A stretch of DNA of 53,242 nt from Saprospira sp. CCB-QB6 (GTDB lineage: Bacteria; Bacteroidota; Bacteroidia; Chitinophagales; Saprospiraceae). The translations under genes were made by a program, and so were the position numbers. The notes beneath the pieces were generated by a model, which ran no database searches, was not told where the DNA came from, and was given only the letters and a program-made list of their open reading frames with translations. Below are positions 8,015 to 19,695 of the stretch, in pieces. The stretch's first letter is position 1. Each line of letters opens with the position of its first letter. The stretch lies in the NCBI RefSeq assembly GCF_028464065.1, contig NZ_CP116809.1, positions 1-53,242 of the forward strand, given 5' to 3'.

Positions 8015-9547
8015 TTATTCCCACTCAATTGTTGCTGGTGGTTTAGAGGTAATATCATAAACAATGCGGTTCACCTGCTCCACCTCATTGACAATGCGGT
8101 TAGAGATTTTGGCCAAAAGGGGAAGTGGTAATCTGGACCAATCGGCTGTCATGCCATCTACACTAGAGACCGCTCTTAGGCCTAAAGTATAATGATAGGT
8201 TCTTTCGTCGCCCATAACGCCTACGGTTCGGATGCCTGTGAGTACGGCAAAGTATTGCCAAACCTCTTCTTCTAAATCAGCGGCTTCAATTTCGCTTCGG
8301 AAGATATAATCGGCCTCTCTCAAAATGACCAATTTAGGTTCAGTTACTTCTCCAATTACTCGAATGGCTAAACCTGGTCCAGGAAAAGGTTGTCTATTGA
8401 CCAAATAGCTGGGCAAGCCCAAAGCTGCCCCAACGGTCCGCACCTCATCCTTAAAAAGCAGGCGAAGTGGCTCAATCAGCTCTTTAAAATCGACGACATC
8501 AGGTAAGCCGCCCACATTATGGTGAGATTTAATCACGGCGGCATGTCCCGCCCCGCTTTCAATCACATCGGGATAAATCGTTCCTTGGACCAAAAAGTCT
8601 ACTTCGCCGATTTTCTTGGCCTCATCTTCAAACACTCGGATAAAGGTCTCGCCAATGCGCTTGCGCTTTTCTTCTGGATCGCTAACCCCAGCTAATTGAT
8701 TTAAAAAGCGCTCTTTAGCATCTACACAGATGAGCTGCAAATCGAGCTCTTGGCGAAACAGTTGCTCCACCTGCTCCGCCTCATTTTTACGCAGCAAGCC
8801 ATTATCTACAAAAATGCAGGTCAACTGTTTGCCTACTGCTTTATGGACCAACATGGCCGCTACCGAAGAATCTACGCCTCCAGACAAAGCGCAAAGTACT
8901 TTCTTATCGCCAATCTTCGCTCGAATTTCGGCCAAACTGGCCTCAATAAAGTTATCCGTTTGCCAATCGCCTTTTAGGTCCGCCACTTCATAGAGGAAGT
9001 TATGGAGCATTTGCTGACCAAAAGCCGTATGCATGACCTCTGGATGATATTGGAAGCCATAAATTTGCTTTTCTTTTTGGGCAAAAGCCGCCACGGGACA
9101 ATGATCGGTGCTCGCAATGGCTTCAAAGCCCGCTGGCAGTTCGCTGACTTGATAAGTGTGGCTCATCCAACAATCAGATTGAGCGGGAACCGATTTGAAA
9201 ATAGCTGTTGGCTGCACTTGCAGCTCTTTTTTTCCATATTCTCTAGCCAAGGCTGGCGCTACTTTTCCTCCCGACAAATGGACCAAGAGCTGTGCCCCAT
9301 AACAAATGCCTAAAATGGGTAAACCCAAATCTAAAATAGCGGGATCCATAGAGGGCGCTCCCTCTGCATAAACGACTGCGGGACCACCAGAAAGCACAAT
9401 GGCTTTAGCGCCTTTGGCCTTGACCTCTTCGGCAGTAATTTGGCCCGAAACGACTTCGGAATACACTGAGGCCTCTCTTAATCTTCGGGCAATGAGTTGA
9501 TTGTATTGGGCCCCAAAATCAAGGACCAGAACGACTTCTTTTTGCAT
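8015..9547 (-). CDS. guaA: GMP synthase (glutamine-hydrolysing)
   Basis: Converts XMP to GMP. The class I glutamine amidotransferase domain (about 1-190) has its triad in GICYGAQ (Cys82) and YHPE (His168, Glu170). The ATP pyrophosphatase domain begins at the P-loop LSGGVDSS (222-228), and the C-terminal dimerisation domain includes [12 protein letters not shown] and ends in the family-typical IEWE. At 510 aa it is full length. guaB lies 10 bp upstream, so the two probably form a guaBA operon making GMP from IMP. Confidence 0.97.
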   Translation of the reverse strand: MQKEVVLVLDFGAQYNQLIARRLREASVYSEVVSGQITAEEVKAKGAKAIVLSGGPAVVYAEGAPSMDPAILDLGLPILGICYGAQLLVHLSGGKVAPALAREYGKKELQVQPTAIFKSVPAQSDCWMSHTYQVSELPAGFEAIASTDHCPVAAFAQKEKQIYGFQYHPEVMHTAFGQQMLHNFLYEVADLKGDWQTDNFIEASLAEIRAKIGDKKVLCALSGGVDSSVAAMLVHKAVGKQLTCIFVDNGLLRKNEAEQVEQLFRQELDLQLICVDAKERFLNQLAGVSDPEEKRKRIGETFIRVFEDEAKKIGEVDFLVQGTIYPDVIESGAGHAAVIKSHHNVGGLPDVVDFKELIEPLRLLFKDEVRTVGAALGLPSYLVNRQPFPGPGLAIRVIGEVTEPKLVILREADYIFRSEIEAADLEEEVWQYFAVLTGIRTVGVMGDERTYHYTLGLRAVSSVDGMTADWSRLPLPLLAKISNRIVNEVEQVNRIVYDITSKPPATIEWE

Positions 9548-9557
9548 AGTTTTATCT

Positions 9558-11096
<1,539 letters not shown>

Positions 11097-11245
11097 CTAG
11101 AAAAAGGGGGGCTTTTCGGCCCTAAGCGTTTAACTAATTGTTAATTCAATTTGAGCCCTTAGGCTAGTCTAGTGAATTATCCCTAGTTTTGCAGCTCATT
11201 AAGGACTGAATTCAAAATCAACCCTTGATTATCAGTTTTTTATGT

Positions 11246-11728
11246 TTTTGGGGCTGCCCCGCCCTGTGGGCGGGTCGGGCTGTTTCAGGGCTCGCAGGTC
11301 TGCTCGGCCCTTCGCAAAAAATGCTGCGCATTTTTGCTCGGTCTGGCCCTGCGGGCCACCCTTGTCCATCCCTCAGCCGATACTGTGGGTTAACACCCAC
11401 AGCAATCTGGTATCGCTTTGCGATGCCTTATAAATGAGGGTTAAAACCCTCATAAATTGATCTCTTTGGGCGGATGGAAATGAGGACTGTTGGACCCATT
11501 GACGGAATAAAGATTCCGTTAAATAAAGAATTAAAGATTTAAAGAAATAACGGAATCTTTAATGCTTGGAGGCCGAAGCAGAATGCCCAAAGTAAACCCA
11601 AAAGAGGAGCAGCCTAGCGATGTGCAGCAGTGGCCGTCAGGCCAGACCCAGGCGGCGCAGCCGCCGCAGGGCCGAGCGAACAGCGAGCTGCGGAACGTAG
11701 CGCCTGCCGCAGGCAGGAGGCCCCAAAA
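11246..11728. repeat. Composite element 3: two inverted GC-rich arms around octamer array 4
   Basis: Sits between the divergent guaB and purM genes. The plus arm (about 11246-11453) has GCCCCGCC/GGGCGGG, an A/T-armed hairpin (GCAAAAA/TTTTTGC), GGCCC/GGGCC, then CTGTGGG/CCCACAG, ATCGC/GCGAT and GAGGG/CCCTC modules, the mirror of the minus arms of composites 1 and 2. The array is at 11499-11562. The minus arm (about 11609-11728) has GGCGGC/GCCGCC-type and CCTGCC/GGCAGG hairpins and ends GGAGGCCCC. No gene; 11025-11245 shows nothing I can name. Confidence 0.8.
11499..11562. repeat. Octamer array 4 (8 words)
   Basis: Words: TTGACGGA, ATAAAGAT, TCCGTTAA, ATAAAGAA, TTAAAGAT, TTAAAGAA, ATAACGGA, ATCTTTAA. 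The first departs from consensus by one base. Confidence 0.85.
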
Positions 11729-11781
11729 AAGACAAAAAGTTCTTCCAAAGCCAGATTTTTGAATCATTAAGAAAAAGCAAC

Positions 11782-12861
11782 ATGCAAAAGAAAGCGGCTA
11801 GCGGAATGGATATCAATTTGGGCAATTCCTGTTCTCAGGATGCCTATGCTTGGGCCAAAAAGACCTTTGTGCAAAGAGCAGGAAAGGCGGGGGCTTTGGC
11901 GCCCAATTTAGAAGGTGGATTTTCGAATTTGCTCTTATTTGGCCAAGAGCGAATTGGTATTGCTTCGGATGGCATCGGGACCAAAATTGAGTTGGCCGAA
12001 AGAAGCAAAAAATACGATACTCTGGGTTTTGATTTATTAGCCATGGTGGCCGATGATTTGGCCACAGCGGGCTTTGAACCCACCAACTTATCCAATATTA
12101 TTGATGTAGATCATTTGGACCAAGCAATCATCAACGAGTTGATGAAAGGCTTGTCGGAGGCCTGTGCATTTACGGGCGTGAGCATCACGGGAGGCGAAAT
12201 TGCCGAATTGGGCAATCGCATTTCGGGTTATGGCGAGGGGATGCACTTCAATTGGTGTTCTACGGCCATTGGGCATTTGCCCACGCAATTGGCACAGCCC
12301 ATCGATGGCAGTCAGATAGAAGAGGGACAAGTTGTTGTGGCGGTGAAGAGCCAGGGCTTTAGAAGCAATGGCTTTTCGCTCATTAGGCGAATCATGGAAA
12401 AAAACTTTGGCCCAGATTGGCAGGATGCGCCCTATGATGATACTTGCAGTTGGGGCGAAAAACTCTTAACGCCCTCGCTGATTTGCGCGCCACTCATCAA
12501 CAAATGGTTAAGCCATGATATTTTGCCCAGCGGCTTGGTCCATATTACGGGCGGCGGCATAGCCGACAACTTCAGGCGCTTGCTTAAGCGAAAAAATAAG
12601 GGAGCTCGTCTAGAAAACCTCTTTGCGCCCTTGCCAATGATGAAAAAAGTCATGAGTTTAGGGGAAATTACCTTAGAAGACGCCTACTTATACTGGAACA
12701 TGGGAAATGCCTTTTTAGCCGTTTTGCCAGCCGAGCAGTTAGATGCTGCTTTAGCTTTGGCCCAAGATACTCCTTATCAGCTAGTTCGAGCGGGAGAAAT
12801 TACGGCTACACCCAATATTCAGATTGTCTTGGAGGAAAAAACATTGAACTACAATTTCTAA
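11782..12861 (+). CDS. purM: Phosphoribosylformylglycinamidine cyclo-ligase (AIR synthase)
   Basis: Closes the imidazole ring of AIR from FGAM and ATP. Family features in order: ASDGIGTKIELA near 75, DLLAMVADDLATAGFEP near 95-111, SITGGEIAELG near 148-158, and VHITGGGIADNFRRLL near 253-268. At 359 aa it is slightly longer than the usual 330-350. An ATG nine codons in (11806, MDINLGNSC) is possible. It is the first gene of the plus-strand purine series and ends in its own terminator, so it may be transcribed separately from purL. Confidence 0.95.
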   Translation: MQKKAASGMDINLGNSCSQDAYAWAKKTFVQRAGKAGALAPNLEGGFSNLLLFGQERIGIASDGIGTKIELAERSKKYDTLGFDLLAMVADDLATAGFEPTNLSNIIDVDHLDQAIINELMKGLSEACAFTGVSITGGEIAELGNRISGYGEGMHFNWCSTAIGHLPTQLAQPIDGSQIEEGQVVVAVKSQGFRSNGFSLIRRIMEKNFGPDWQDAPYDDTCSWGEKLLTPSLICAPLINKWLSHDILPSGLVHITGGGIADNFRRLLKRKNKGARLENLFAPLPMMKKVMSLGEITLEDAYLYWNMGNAFLAVLPAEQLDAALALAQDTPYQLVRAGEITATPNIQIVLEEKTLNYNF

Positions 12862-12870
12862 GCATAGAAA

Positions 12871-12897
12871 AGACTGCCCAAATTGGGCAGTCTTTTT
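12871..12897 (+). terminator. Terminator between purM and purL
   Basis: AGACTGCCC and GGGCAGTCT (9-bp perfect stem, loop AAATT) are followed by seven T residues. It lies 9 bp after the purM stop and overlaps a TTG-initiated extension of the purL frame, which supports the later purL start. Confidence 0.9.
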
Positions 12898-12921
12898 TTG
12901 TTGGACCACATATCTAATTTA

Positions 12922-15900
12922 ATGACCAACTATCCACATATATTCCGTTATCTACGTCCCAATTTAGCCGATTGGCAGGGCCAGAAGATTGTGCAAGCTG
13001 CAGAGCTACATTTGGGCCTCAAAACGGGTGAAATTCGTTTAACTCAGCTCTTTTCTTTGGCCGAAGAGGCCCAAGAAGAGCAGCTCTTGGCCTTTGCAGA
13101 GGCTTGTATTCAAGATCCTTTGACGGACCAAATTGAAATCAATCAATTAAATTGGCCCAAAGGTTTTGCCTCGGCGGTAGCTATTGCCCAATTACCTGGA
13201 GTTACAGATGATGAGGGCCGCTCGGCCCAAATGGCTTGGGCCGATTTCTTCAATTTGCCTTTTGAGCCAGAAGAACAGCGCATTTTTAGCCAAACCATCT
13301 ACCTCATAGAAAAGGATTTGACGGCTGAAGAGCTCAAGGCCTTGGCCCAGCGCCTTTTGGGCAACCCACTAATTCATCATTTTAGCTATTTCAAGGCCCA
13401 AGAAGGCGGTTTTGACCGCCCTTTTTATGTTCCCAAAGTGCAAATACAAGCCAATAAAGAGCGCCAACTGATTGATTTGGACCCTTTGAGCGACGAAGAA
13501 CTGCTGCGGCTATCTAAAGAAATGGTTTTGGCCCTCAATTTAGCCGAAATGCAAGCCATTAGAGACTATTATGGCAGCGAGGCGGTCCAAGCATTTAGAG
13601 CGACCAAAGGCTTGCCCGCTCAACCAACCGACTGCGAGCTAGAAGTGCTGGCCCAAACTTGGTCCGAGCACTGCAAACACAAGGAATTTAATGCCTTGAT
13701 TCACTATAAAAACCTAGAAACAGGCGAAGAAAAAGAGATTCATTCGCTCTTTAAGACCTTTATCAAAGGTGCTACCGATAATGTGGCTGCTTCTTTGGCC
13801 GAAAAAGGCAATGATTGGCTGGTCAAGGTGTTTTCTGATAATGCTGGAGTGGTTAAAGCTACGGATAAACATCTCTTTGTCTGGAAAGTAGAAACGCATA
13901 ACTCGCCTTCTGCACTTGATCCTTATGGTGGAGCAATTACAGGCATTTTAGGGAACAATCGCGACCCACTAGGAACGGGAGTGGGTGGCGCTCAACTGCT
14001 GTTTAATACTAATGTCCTTTGTTTTGGCCCACCCAACTACAACAAAGCACTACTCAAGGGCCAATTGCATCCCCGCCAAATTATGGAAGGGGTCGTTTCA
14101 GGTATCGAAGATGGTGGAAATAAGTCTGGCGTGCCTACAGTCAACGGCTCAATTGTCTTTGATGAGCGCTATAGCGGCAAACCTTTGGTCTACTGTGGTA
14201 CTGCGGGCATTATGCCTTACGATTATTTGGGCAAAAATAGCTGGGAAAAACCAATTGATGCTAATGATCGCATCATTATGGCCGGCGGTAGAGTGGGCAA
14301 AGATGGCATTCATGGCGCTACTTTCTCTTCTATTGAAATTGATGAGCATTCACCTATGTCAGCAGTCCAAATTGGTAGCCCTATCACCCAAAAAATGCTT
14401 TACGATTTTATGCGAGTGGCCACCGCTCAAGGACTCATTAAATGTAGTACGGATAATGGCGCAGGGGGACTCTCTTCTTCGGTGGGCGAACTGGCCGAAA
14501 TTAGCGGCGGGGCTTTGGTCCAATTGGAAAAGGTGCCACTAAAATATGCAGGTCTTCGCCCTTGGGAAATCTTTGTCTCTGAGTCGCAAGAACGCATGAC
14601 TTTAGTCGTGGAAACAGAAAAATGGCCTTCCCTAAAAGCGCTCGCGCTACAATATGAAGTGGAGCTCTCCGATATTGGCTATTTCACCAATGATGGCTAT
14701 TTAGATATTCGCTACGAAGAGGAACAAATTGCCTTATTGAGTATGCAGTTTTTGCATGAAGGCGTTCCCCAAAAAGAAATGTGGGCCGAATGGGAAAAAC
14801 CAGAACTTCAAGAGCCAGCGCTTCCCGAAAACTTAGATTATAATCAACTGCTCTTAGACCTGATGAGCAGCCTAAATATCTGCTCTAGAGAAAGTATTAT
14901 CCGCCAATACGACCATGAGGTCAAAGGAAAAACTATTCTCAAGCCACTAATGGGCGCCAAAGGTAAAGCCCCTCAAGATGCAGCCGTTCTTCGCTTTGAT
15001 TTCTCTGATTATCAAGGGGTAGCCGTATCTAATGGTATTATTCCCCGCTATGGCGATATTGATGCCTACCAAATGTCGGCCAGCGCCTTTGATGAGGCGA
15101 TCCGCCAAATTATTTCGGTGGGTGGCCGCCTACCCAATATGACAGAAAACGATGATATTTTCTGGTCCATTAACGATAATTTTTGTGTGCCCGATTCGGA
15201 GTTTCATCCCGAACATAATCCAGATGGCAAACTCAAACTCGCCAAATTGGTGCAGATGTGCCAAGCCCTTTATGATATGGCCAGCTTTTTCGATATCCCC
15301 CTCACTTCAGGTAAGGACAGTATGAAAAACGACTTTAAGGCAGAGGGCCAAAAGATTTCGGTCCCGCCCACTATTCTCTACTCTTTTACGGCCAAAATGA
15401 AGGATGTTCGCCAAACCATTAGTGCAGAATTTAAAATGCCTGGCGACTTGATTTATCAATTGGGCACTACTTATAATGAATTGGGCGCCTCTGAGTTTTA
15501 TCAGCTATTTGGCGAGTTAGGCGCTAATGTTCCTAAGGTCCGAAAAGAAGCCGCCAAAGCCCTTTATATCAAGGTTATGCAGGCTAATGAAGCTGGTTTG
15601 ATCGCCTCTAGCCACGATTTATCCGATGGCGGCTTAGCCGTTGCCTTGGCCGAGTCTTGTTTCGGTGGCGATTTGGGCGCCAATATCCAACTGGAGCAAT
15701 TAGGCGATTTGACGGCTGCACAATTGCTGTTTTCTGAGTCAAATTCTCGCTTTTTAGTCTCTATCGCCCCCGAAAATCAAGCTGCTTTTGAAGAAATTAT
15801 GGGCGATTCTGCCTTTTTCTTGGGCCAAGTAAGCGACGACCAACAGTTGAGTATCCAACTCGGCCAAGAGGAGCTGATCCAATTGAACATCGAGCAATTG

Positions 15901-15933
15901 GAAACCGCTTGGTCGCAAACGCTTTCTCTCTAA
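12922..15933 (+). CDS. purL: FGAM synthase, synthetase subunit of large-PurL type lacking the glutaminase domain
   Basis: ATP-dependent amidation of FGAR to FGAM. The 1003-aa chain has the N-terminal PurS-like and linker region of large PurL (about 1-230), the TWSEHCKHKEF motif near residue 246, the NSPSALDPYGGAITG and GTGVGGAQ segments, and a second AIR-synthase-like half (SGKDSMKND near 800, SHDLSDGGLAVALAESC near 895). Large PurL of about 1290 aa normally ends in a glutamine amidotransferase domain. Here that part is a separate gene, purQ, 32 bp downstream. The start at 12922 (MTNYPHIFRYL) is preferred over a TTG at 12883 inside a terminator. Confidence 0.94.
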   Translation: MTNYPHIFRYLRPNLADWQGQKIVQAAELHLGLKTGEIRLTQLFSLAEEAQEEQLLAFAEACIQDPLTDQIEINQLNWPKGFASAVAIAQLPGVTDDEGRSAQMAWADFFNLPFEPEEQRIFSQTIYLIEKDLTAEELKALAQRLLGNPLIHHFSYFKAQEGGFDRPFYVPKVQIQANKERQLIDLDPLSDEELLRLSKEMVLALNLAEMQAIRDYYGSEAVQAFRATKGLPAQPTDCELEVLAQTWSEHCKHKEFNALIHYKNLETGEEKEIHSLFKTFIKGATDNVAASLAEKGNDWLVKVFSDNAGVVKATDKHLFVWKVETHNSPSALDPYGGAITGILGNNRDPLGTGVGGAQLLFNTNVLCFGPPNYNKALLKGQLHPRQIMEGVVSGIEDGGNKSGVPTVNGSIVFDERYSGKPLVYCGTAGIMPYDYLGKNSWEKPIDANDRIIMAGGRVGKDGIHGATFSSIEIDEHSPMSAVQIGSPITQKMLYDFMRVATAQGLIKCSTDNGAGGLSSSVGELAEISGGALVQLEKVPLKYAGLRPWEIFVSESQERMTLVVETEKWPSLKALALQYEVELSDIGYFTNDGYLDIRYEEEQIALLSMQFLHEGVPQKEMWAEWEKPELQEPALPENLDYNQLLLDLMSSLNICSRESIIRQYDHEVKGKTILKPLMGAKGKAPQDAAVLRFDFSDYQGVAVSNGIIPRYGDIDAYQMSASAFDEAIRQIISVGGRLPNMTENDDIFWSINDNFCVPDSEFHPEHNPDGKLKLAKLVQMCQALYDMASFFDIPLTSGKDSMKNDFKAEGQKISVPPTILYSFTAKMKDVRQTISAEFKMPGDLIYQLGTTYNELGASEFYQLFGELGANVPKVRKEAAKALYIKVMQANEAGLIASSHDLSDGGLAVALAESCFGGDLGANIQLEQLGDLTAAQLLFSESNSRFLVSIAPENQAAFEEIMGDSAFFLGQVSDDQQLSIQLGQEELIQLNIEQLETAWSQTLSL

Positions 15934-15965
15934 TTTCTGGACCTTCCTTTACTAAATAACTTACC

Positions 15966-16781
15966 ATGGTACAAGTTCTTGTGCTTACTGGCTTTGGGAT
16001 TAACTGCGAAGAAGAAACCGCCGCCGCCTACCAAATGGCAGGCGCCCAAGCCCATATCCACCACTTTAATGAGGTCCTTTTAGAGGGCCACGATATTCAC
16101 CAATATCAATTGATTCACTTCCCTGGCGGCTTTTCTTTCGGAGATGATCTGGCCTCTGGCAAAGTGATGGCCAATAAAATCCGATATAAGAAGCTCCCCA
16201 ATGGCAATAGCCTGCTCGATGAGCTCAAAATTTTCCTCAATAATGGCCATTTTATTATGGGCATTTGCAATGGCTTCCAAATGTTGGTGCGCCTGGGCCT
16301 TTTGCCCAATACCCGCCTCAGTTTTGTCCAACAATCTAGCCTTTTGCCCAATCTTTCTAGCCAATATGAGGACCGCTGGGTTTACTGTAAGGTGAATCCC
16401 GACTCCGAAAGCCCCTTCCTAAAAGGCATCGATATTATCCCGCTGCCGGTCCGCCACGGAGAAGGCCGCCTCCTTTTTGGCGATGACACACTCAAGCAGA
16501 TTGTCCGCACAAAATCACTCAATTGCCTCAGCTATTGCCTAGAAAATGGCGACTTAGCCACTGAATATCCCGCTAATCCCAACGGCTCAGAGCTTTCTTG
16601 CGCCGGACTTTGCGATCCCACCGGCCAGGTTTTCGGCCTGATGCCCCATCCAGAAGCTTTTTTAAGCCTCTATAATCACCCGAATTGGCCCAAAATGAAA
16701 CGCCAAAATCCTCAACTTTCTGAGGAGGGCTGGGGCCTGAAATTTTTCAAAAATATTGTGCAACATATTCAAGCGAATTAA
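15966..16781 (+). CDS. purQ: FGAM synthase, glutaminase subunit
   Basis: Class I glutamine amidotransferase that supplies ammonia to PurL. GICNGFQ holds nucleophile Cys101, and MPHPEAF holds His228 and Glu230. At 271 aa it is longer than the roughly 225-aa PurQ of the Bacillus type and similar in size to the glutaminase domain of large PurL, in keeping with a split large enzyme. It follows purL by 32 bp, so it is probably cotranscribed and translated with it. A plus-oriented hairpin element starts 2 bp after its stop codon. Confidence 0.94.
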   Translation: MVQVLVLTGFGINCEEETAAAYQMAGAQAHIHHFNEVLLEGHDIHQYQLIHFPGGFSFGDDLASGKVMANKIRYKKLPNGNSLLDELKIFLNNGHFIMGICNGFQMLVRLGLLPNTRLSFVQQSSLLPNLSSQYEDRWVYCKVNPDSESPFLKGIDIIPLPVRHGEGRLLFGDDTLKQIVRTKSLNCLSYCLENGDLATEYPANPNGSELSCAGLCDPTGQVFGLMPHPEAFLSLYNHPNWPKMKRQNPQLSEEGWGLKFFKNIVQHIQAN

Positions 16782-16783
16782 GA

Positions 16784-16922
16784 TTTGGGGCCTCCGCAGC
16801 AAAGCTGCGGCGCTACGTTTCAGGGCTCGCTATTCGCTCGGCCCTTCGCCAGCTTTGCTGGCTCGGTCTGGCCTGACGGCCACCCTTGCACATCGCTAGG
16901 CCTGCGGGCGCTTTGCGCCCTG
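16784..16922 (+). repeat. GC-rich hairpin element between purQ and purH
   Basis: Plus orientation, immediately after the purQ stop. Hairpins in order: CCGCAGC/GCTGCGG, GCCAGC/GCTGGC, GGCC/GGCC and a terminal GGGCGC/GCGCCC. The invariant parts (CAGGGCTCGC, GCTCGGCCCTTC, CGGTCTGGCC, CATCGCTAGGCC) lie between them. Confidence 0.8.
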
Positions 16923-16978
16923 CTATACTCAATAATGGACCACTAATTATTCTCTCACTTTTCTCTCAATTGCTTCTT

Positions 16979-18580
16979 ATGCAGCTTCGCAAAATTAAAA
17001 GAGCTCTTCTTTCTGTTTCCGATAAATCGAATTTGATTCCCTTGGCTCAAGGCCTTCACGATTTAGGCGTTGAACTGATTTCTACGGGCGGCACAGGCCG
17101 AGCCCTGCAAGAGGCCAAAATTCCCTATACCGATATTCAAGCTGTTACGGGAAATCCAGAAGCTTTTGGTGGCCGAATGAAAACGATTTCTTTCCAAATT
17201 GGATCGGCCCTTTTGTTCGATCGAGAACGCGATGCCCAAGAGGCCCAAAACCTAAATATTGAGGGAATTGATTTGGTGGTTTGCAATCTCTACCCCTTCC
17301 AAAAGGTCCAAGAAGCTGGCGCCGATTTCCCCACCCTAATTGAAAATATTGACATTGGTGGTCCCACCATGATTAGAGCCGCCGCCAAAAACTTTAAGGA
17401 TGTGGCCGTTTTGGTCCAATCTAGCGATTATGAAGGCTTTTTGGCCGAACTCCAAAGCCAAAATGGCCAAACAAGCCTAGCCCTCCGCCAACAATTGATG
17501 GCCAAAGCTTTCAATCATACGGCCGATTATGATGCCCGCATTGCTATGCGCATGGATGAAGAATTGGGCAAAAAGAGCCTCCGCCTAAGCTTTAAACAAG
17601 GCCGCTCTTTGCGCTATGGCGAAAATAGCCACCAAGCCGCCGAGTTTTACCGAGAAAATAGTTCAGCCCTCAGTTTGGCCGATATCCGCATTTTGCATGG
17701 CAAAGCCCTTTCTTATAATAATCTTTTGGATGTACAAGGCGCAGTAGATGCCGTTCAGGGATTAGGTGGACAAGCGGTGGCTGTGGTCAAACATAGCAAT
17801 CCTTGCGGCCTGGCCAAAAGTATGGACCAAAGAACAGCCCTAGAAGCTGCTTGGTCTGGCGATCCCATTTCTGCTTTTGGCTCTATCATCGCTTTTAATC
17901 AAGCTTTGGAGCTCAAAACTGCCGAGTTTTTTCAATTAGATGCCGAGGACCGCAGCCAACGCAAATTTGTAGAGGTAGTTATCGCCCCAAAAATTACGGC
18001 TGAAGCGCTAGAATACTTACAGCAACACAAAAACCTAAGGGTTTTAGAGCTTGATATTGCTCGCCTTGAAAAGGCCATAGATTATCGTTATCTCTCAGGC
18101 AGTTTATTGGTCCAAGAAGCGGACCTTGCCCTATACAACCAACAAGAATCGGTCACGGCCCGCCCATTCCCCAGTGATGAAGCGGCCAAAGGCTTAGTTG
18201 AATTTGGTTTGCAGGCCATTAAGAGCATAAAATCTAATGCGATTGTGCTGGTCCAAGCGGTCAATCAGCAGCAATACCGAATTTTGGGCATGGGAGCAGG
18301 ACAACCCAACCGCCTCGTCGCCACTAAACTAGCCATTGAAAAGGCCAAAGAAAACTTACAAAGAGAAGGCGTTCAAGATGTAGCCAGCGTTTTGGGCCAA
18401 TGCTACCTAGTTTCCGATGCCTTTTTCCCTTTTGCCGATAATGTAGAACTAGCCGCCCAAGCAGGCATCCGCTATATTTTGCAGCCTGGCGGCTCTATTC
18501 GAGATAAATCGGTAATTGCCGCCTGCGATCAGGCCGATATCGCCATGTTATTTACTGGATTGCGTCATTTTAAGCATTAA
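16979..18580 (+). CDS. purH: Bifunctional AICAR formyltransferase / IMP cyclohydrolase
   Basis: Catalyses the last two steps to IMP. The N-terminal MGS-like cyclohydrolase domain spans about 1-200 (RALLSVSDKS, ELISTGGT, RMKTISFQIG corresponding to the usual R-V-K-T-L-H region, GGPTMIRAAAKN). The AICAR transformylase domain spans about 200-533, with RYGENSHQ and the catalytic VVKHSNPCG. Usual length is about 510-535. The start at 16979 (MQLRKIKRALLSVSD) is chosen because upstream codons run into the hairpin element. Confidence 0.96.
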   Translation: MQLRKIKRALLSVSDKSNLIPLAQGLHDLGVELISTGGTGRALQEAKIPYTDIQAVTGNPEAFGGRMKTISFQIGSALLFDRERDAQEAQNLNIEGIDLVVCNLYPFQKVQEAGADFPTLIENIDIGGPTMIRAAAKNFKDVAVLVQSSDYEGFLAELQSQNGQTSLALRQQLMAKAFNHTADYDARIAMRMDEELGKKSLRLSFKQGRSLRYGENSHQAAEFYRENSSALSLADIRILHGKALSYNNLLDVQGAVDAVQGLGGQAVAVVKHSNPCGLAKSMDQRTALEAAWSGDPISAFGSIIAFNQALELKTAEFFQLDAEDRSQRKFVEVVIAPKITAEALEYLQQHKNLRVLELDIARLEKAIDYRYLSGSLLVQEADLALYNQQESVTARPFPSDEAAKGLVEFGLQAIKSIKSNAIVLVQAVNQQQYRILGMGAGQPNRLVATKLAIEKAKENLQREGVQDVASVLGQCYLVSDAFFPFADNVELAAQAGIRYILQPGGSIRDKSVIAACDQADIAMLFTGLRHFKH

Positions 18581-18599
18581 ATGGTCCATTTGCGTTTGG

Positions 18600-18738
18600 A
18601 AGCGGGCGCAGCCCGCTGGCCTAGCGATGTGAAGGGGTGGCCCCTAGGGCCAGACCGAGGCGGCTTTGCCGCCGAAGGGCCGAGCGAATAGCGAGCCCCA
18701 CAACGTAGCGCCGCAGCTTCGCTGCGGAGGCCCCAAAA
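18600..18738 (-). repeat. GC-rich hairpin element between purH and purC
   Basis: Minus orientation. Hairpins read on the plus strand: AGCGGGC/GCCCGCT, GGCC/GGCC, GCGGC/GCCGC and CCGCAGC/GCTGCGG. It ends in GGAGGCCCC about 20 bp before the purC start. Confidence 0.8.
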
Positions 18739-18756
18739 AACAAAACAGTCATCAAT

Positions 18757-19692
18757 ATGCAGCAAATAAAAAAACTGAGCATCAGCGGATTGCCGCTTTT
18801 GCATTCGGGAAAAGTTCGGGATAGTTTTGGGGTGGATGAGCAGCGGCGTTTGATTGCTTTGAGTGATCGAATTTCTGCTTTTAATCTAAAAATCAAAACG
18901 CCAATTCCAGAAAAAGGAGCCATACTGAATAGTCTTGCCAACTTTTGGATGCAAAAAACGCAGCAGATTATTCCCAATCATTTTTTGGCCCAAATTGACC
19001 CCAATTTGACCTTGGTCAAAGAGGCCAAAAGCTTCAAAATTGAGTTGGTCGTCCGCGCCTATTTGACGGGCTCCATTTGGCGGGCTTATGCGGAGGGCAA
19101 ACGCCTATTTTCGGGCCTAGAATTGCCCGATGGATTGCGCAAAAACCAGGCTTTTGAGCAGCCGATTTTGACCCCCACCGCCAAAACGGAAGATGATGAG
19201 GAAATGAGTCCAACCGAAATTATTGCGGCAGGTTTGGCTACTGCTGAGGAATGGGATTATTTGGCCGAAAAAGCCTTAGCGCTTTTTGCTTTTGGGCAAC
19301 AATATTTGGCTCCCAAAGGCATTTTGTTGGTCGATACCAAATATGAATTTGGCAAAATTGGCGATCAAATCATTTTGATTGATGAAATCCACACCCCAGA
19401 TTCTTCTCGATTTTGGCGACAGGCCGATTATGAAAAAGATCCCCTGATAGTGGAGCAGCTCGATAAGGAATTTTTGCGGCAATGGATGTTAGCCAATAAA
19501 ATTGAGGGCCAATTGCCTCAAGAACTGCCCGAATCGGTCGCCCAAGAAACTAGTCGCCGCTATCGTGAAATTTACGAGCGTATTCTAGGCGAAAAATGGT
19601 TGACCTCAAGCGAAGAACCGGCCCAAAGAATGGCCAAAAACCTATTAAAAGCTGGCTTAGTTGAGCAGCTTCCCACCGTAGAATTAAAATAA
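18757..19692 (+). CDS. purC: SAICAR synthetase
   Basis: Joins CAIR and aspartate with ATP to give SAICAR. Motifs: HSGKVRDSF near 16-24, LSDRISAFN near 35-43, VVRAYLTGSIWRAY near 97-110, TKYEFG near 196, and IDEIHTPDSSRFW near 207-219. At 311 aa it belongs to the longer form seen in Bacteroidota and yeast, against about 237 aa in E. coli. It is followed by purB after only 3 bp, so the two probably form one transcription unit. Its upstream spacer is entirely a minus-oriented hairpin element. Confidence 0.96.
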   Translation: MQQIKKLSISGLPLLHSGKVRDSFGVDEQRRLIALSDRISAFNLKIKTPIPEKGAILNSLANFWMQKTQQIIPNHFLAQIDPNLTLVKEAKSFKIELVVRAYLTGSIWRAYAEGKRLFSGLELPDGLRKNQAFEQPILTPTAKTEDDEEMSPTEIIAAGLATAEEWDYLAEKALALFAFGQQYLAPKGILLVDTKYEFGKIGDQIILIDEIHTPDSSRFWRQADYEKDPLIVEQLDKEFLRQWMLANKIEGQLPQELPESVAQETSRRYREIYERILGEKWLTSSEEPAQRMAKNLLKAGLVEQLPTVELK

Positions 19693-19695
19693 GCT

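Noticed and set aside
12883-12921. TTG-initiated N-terminal extension of purL
   Set aside because: It would start within the terminator hairpin after purM and adds residues foreign to the family.
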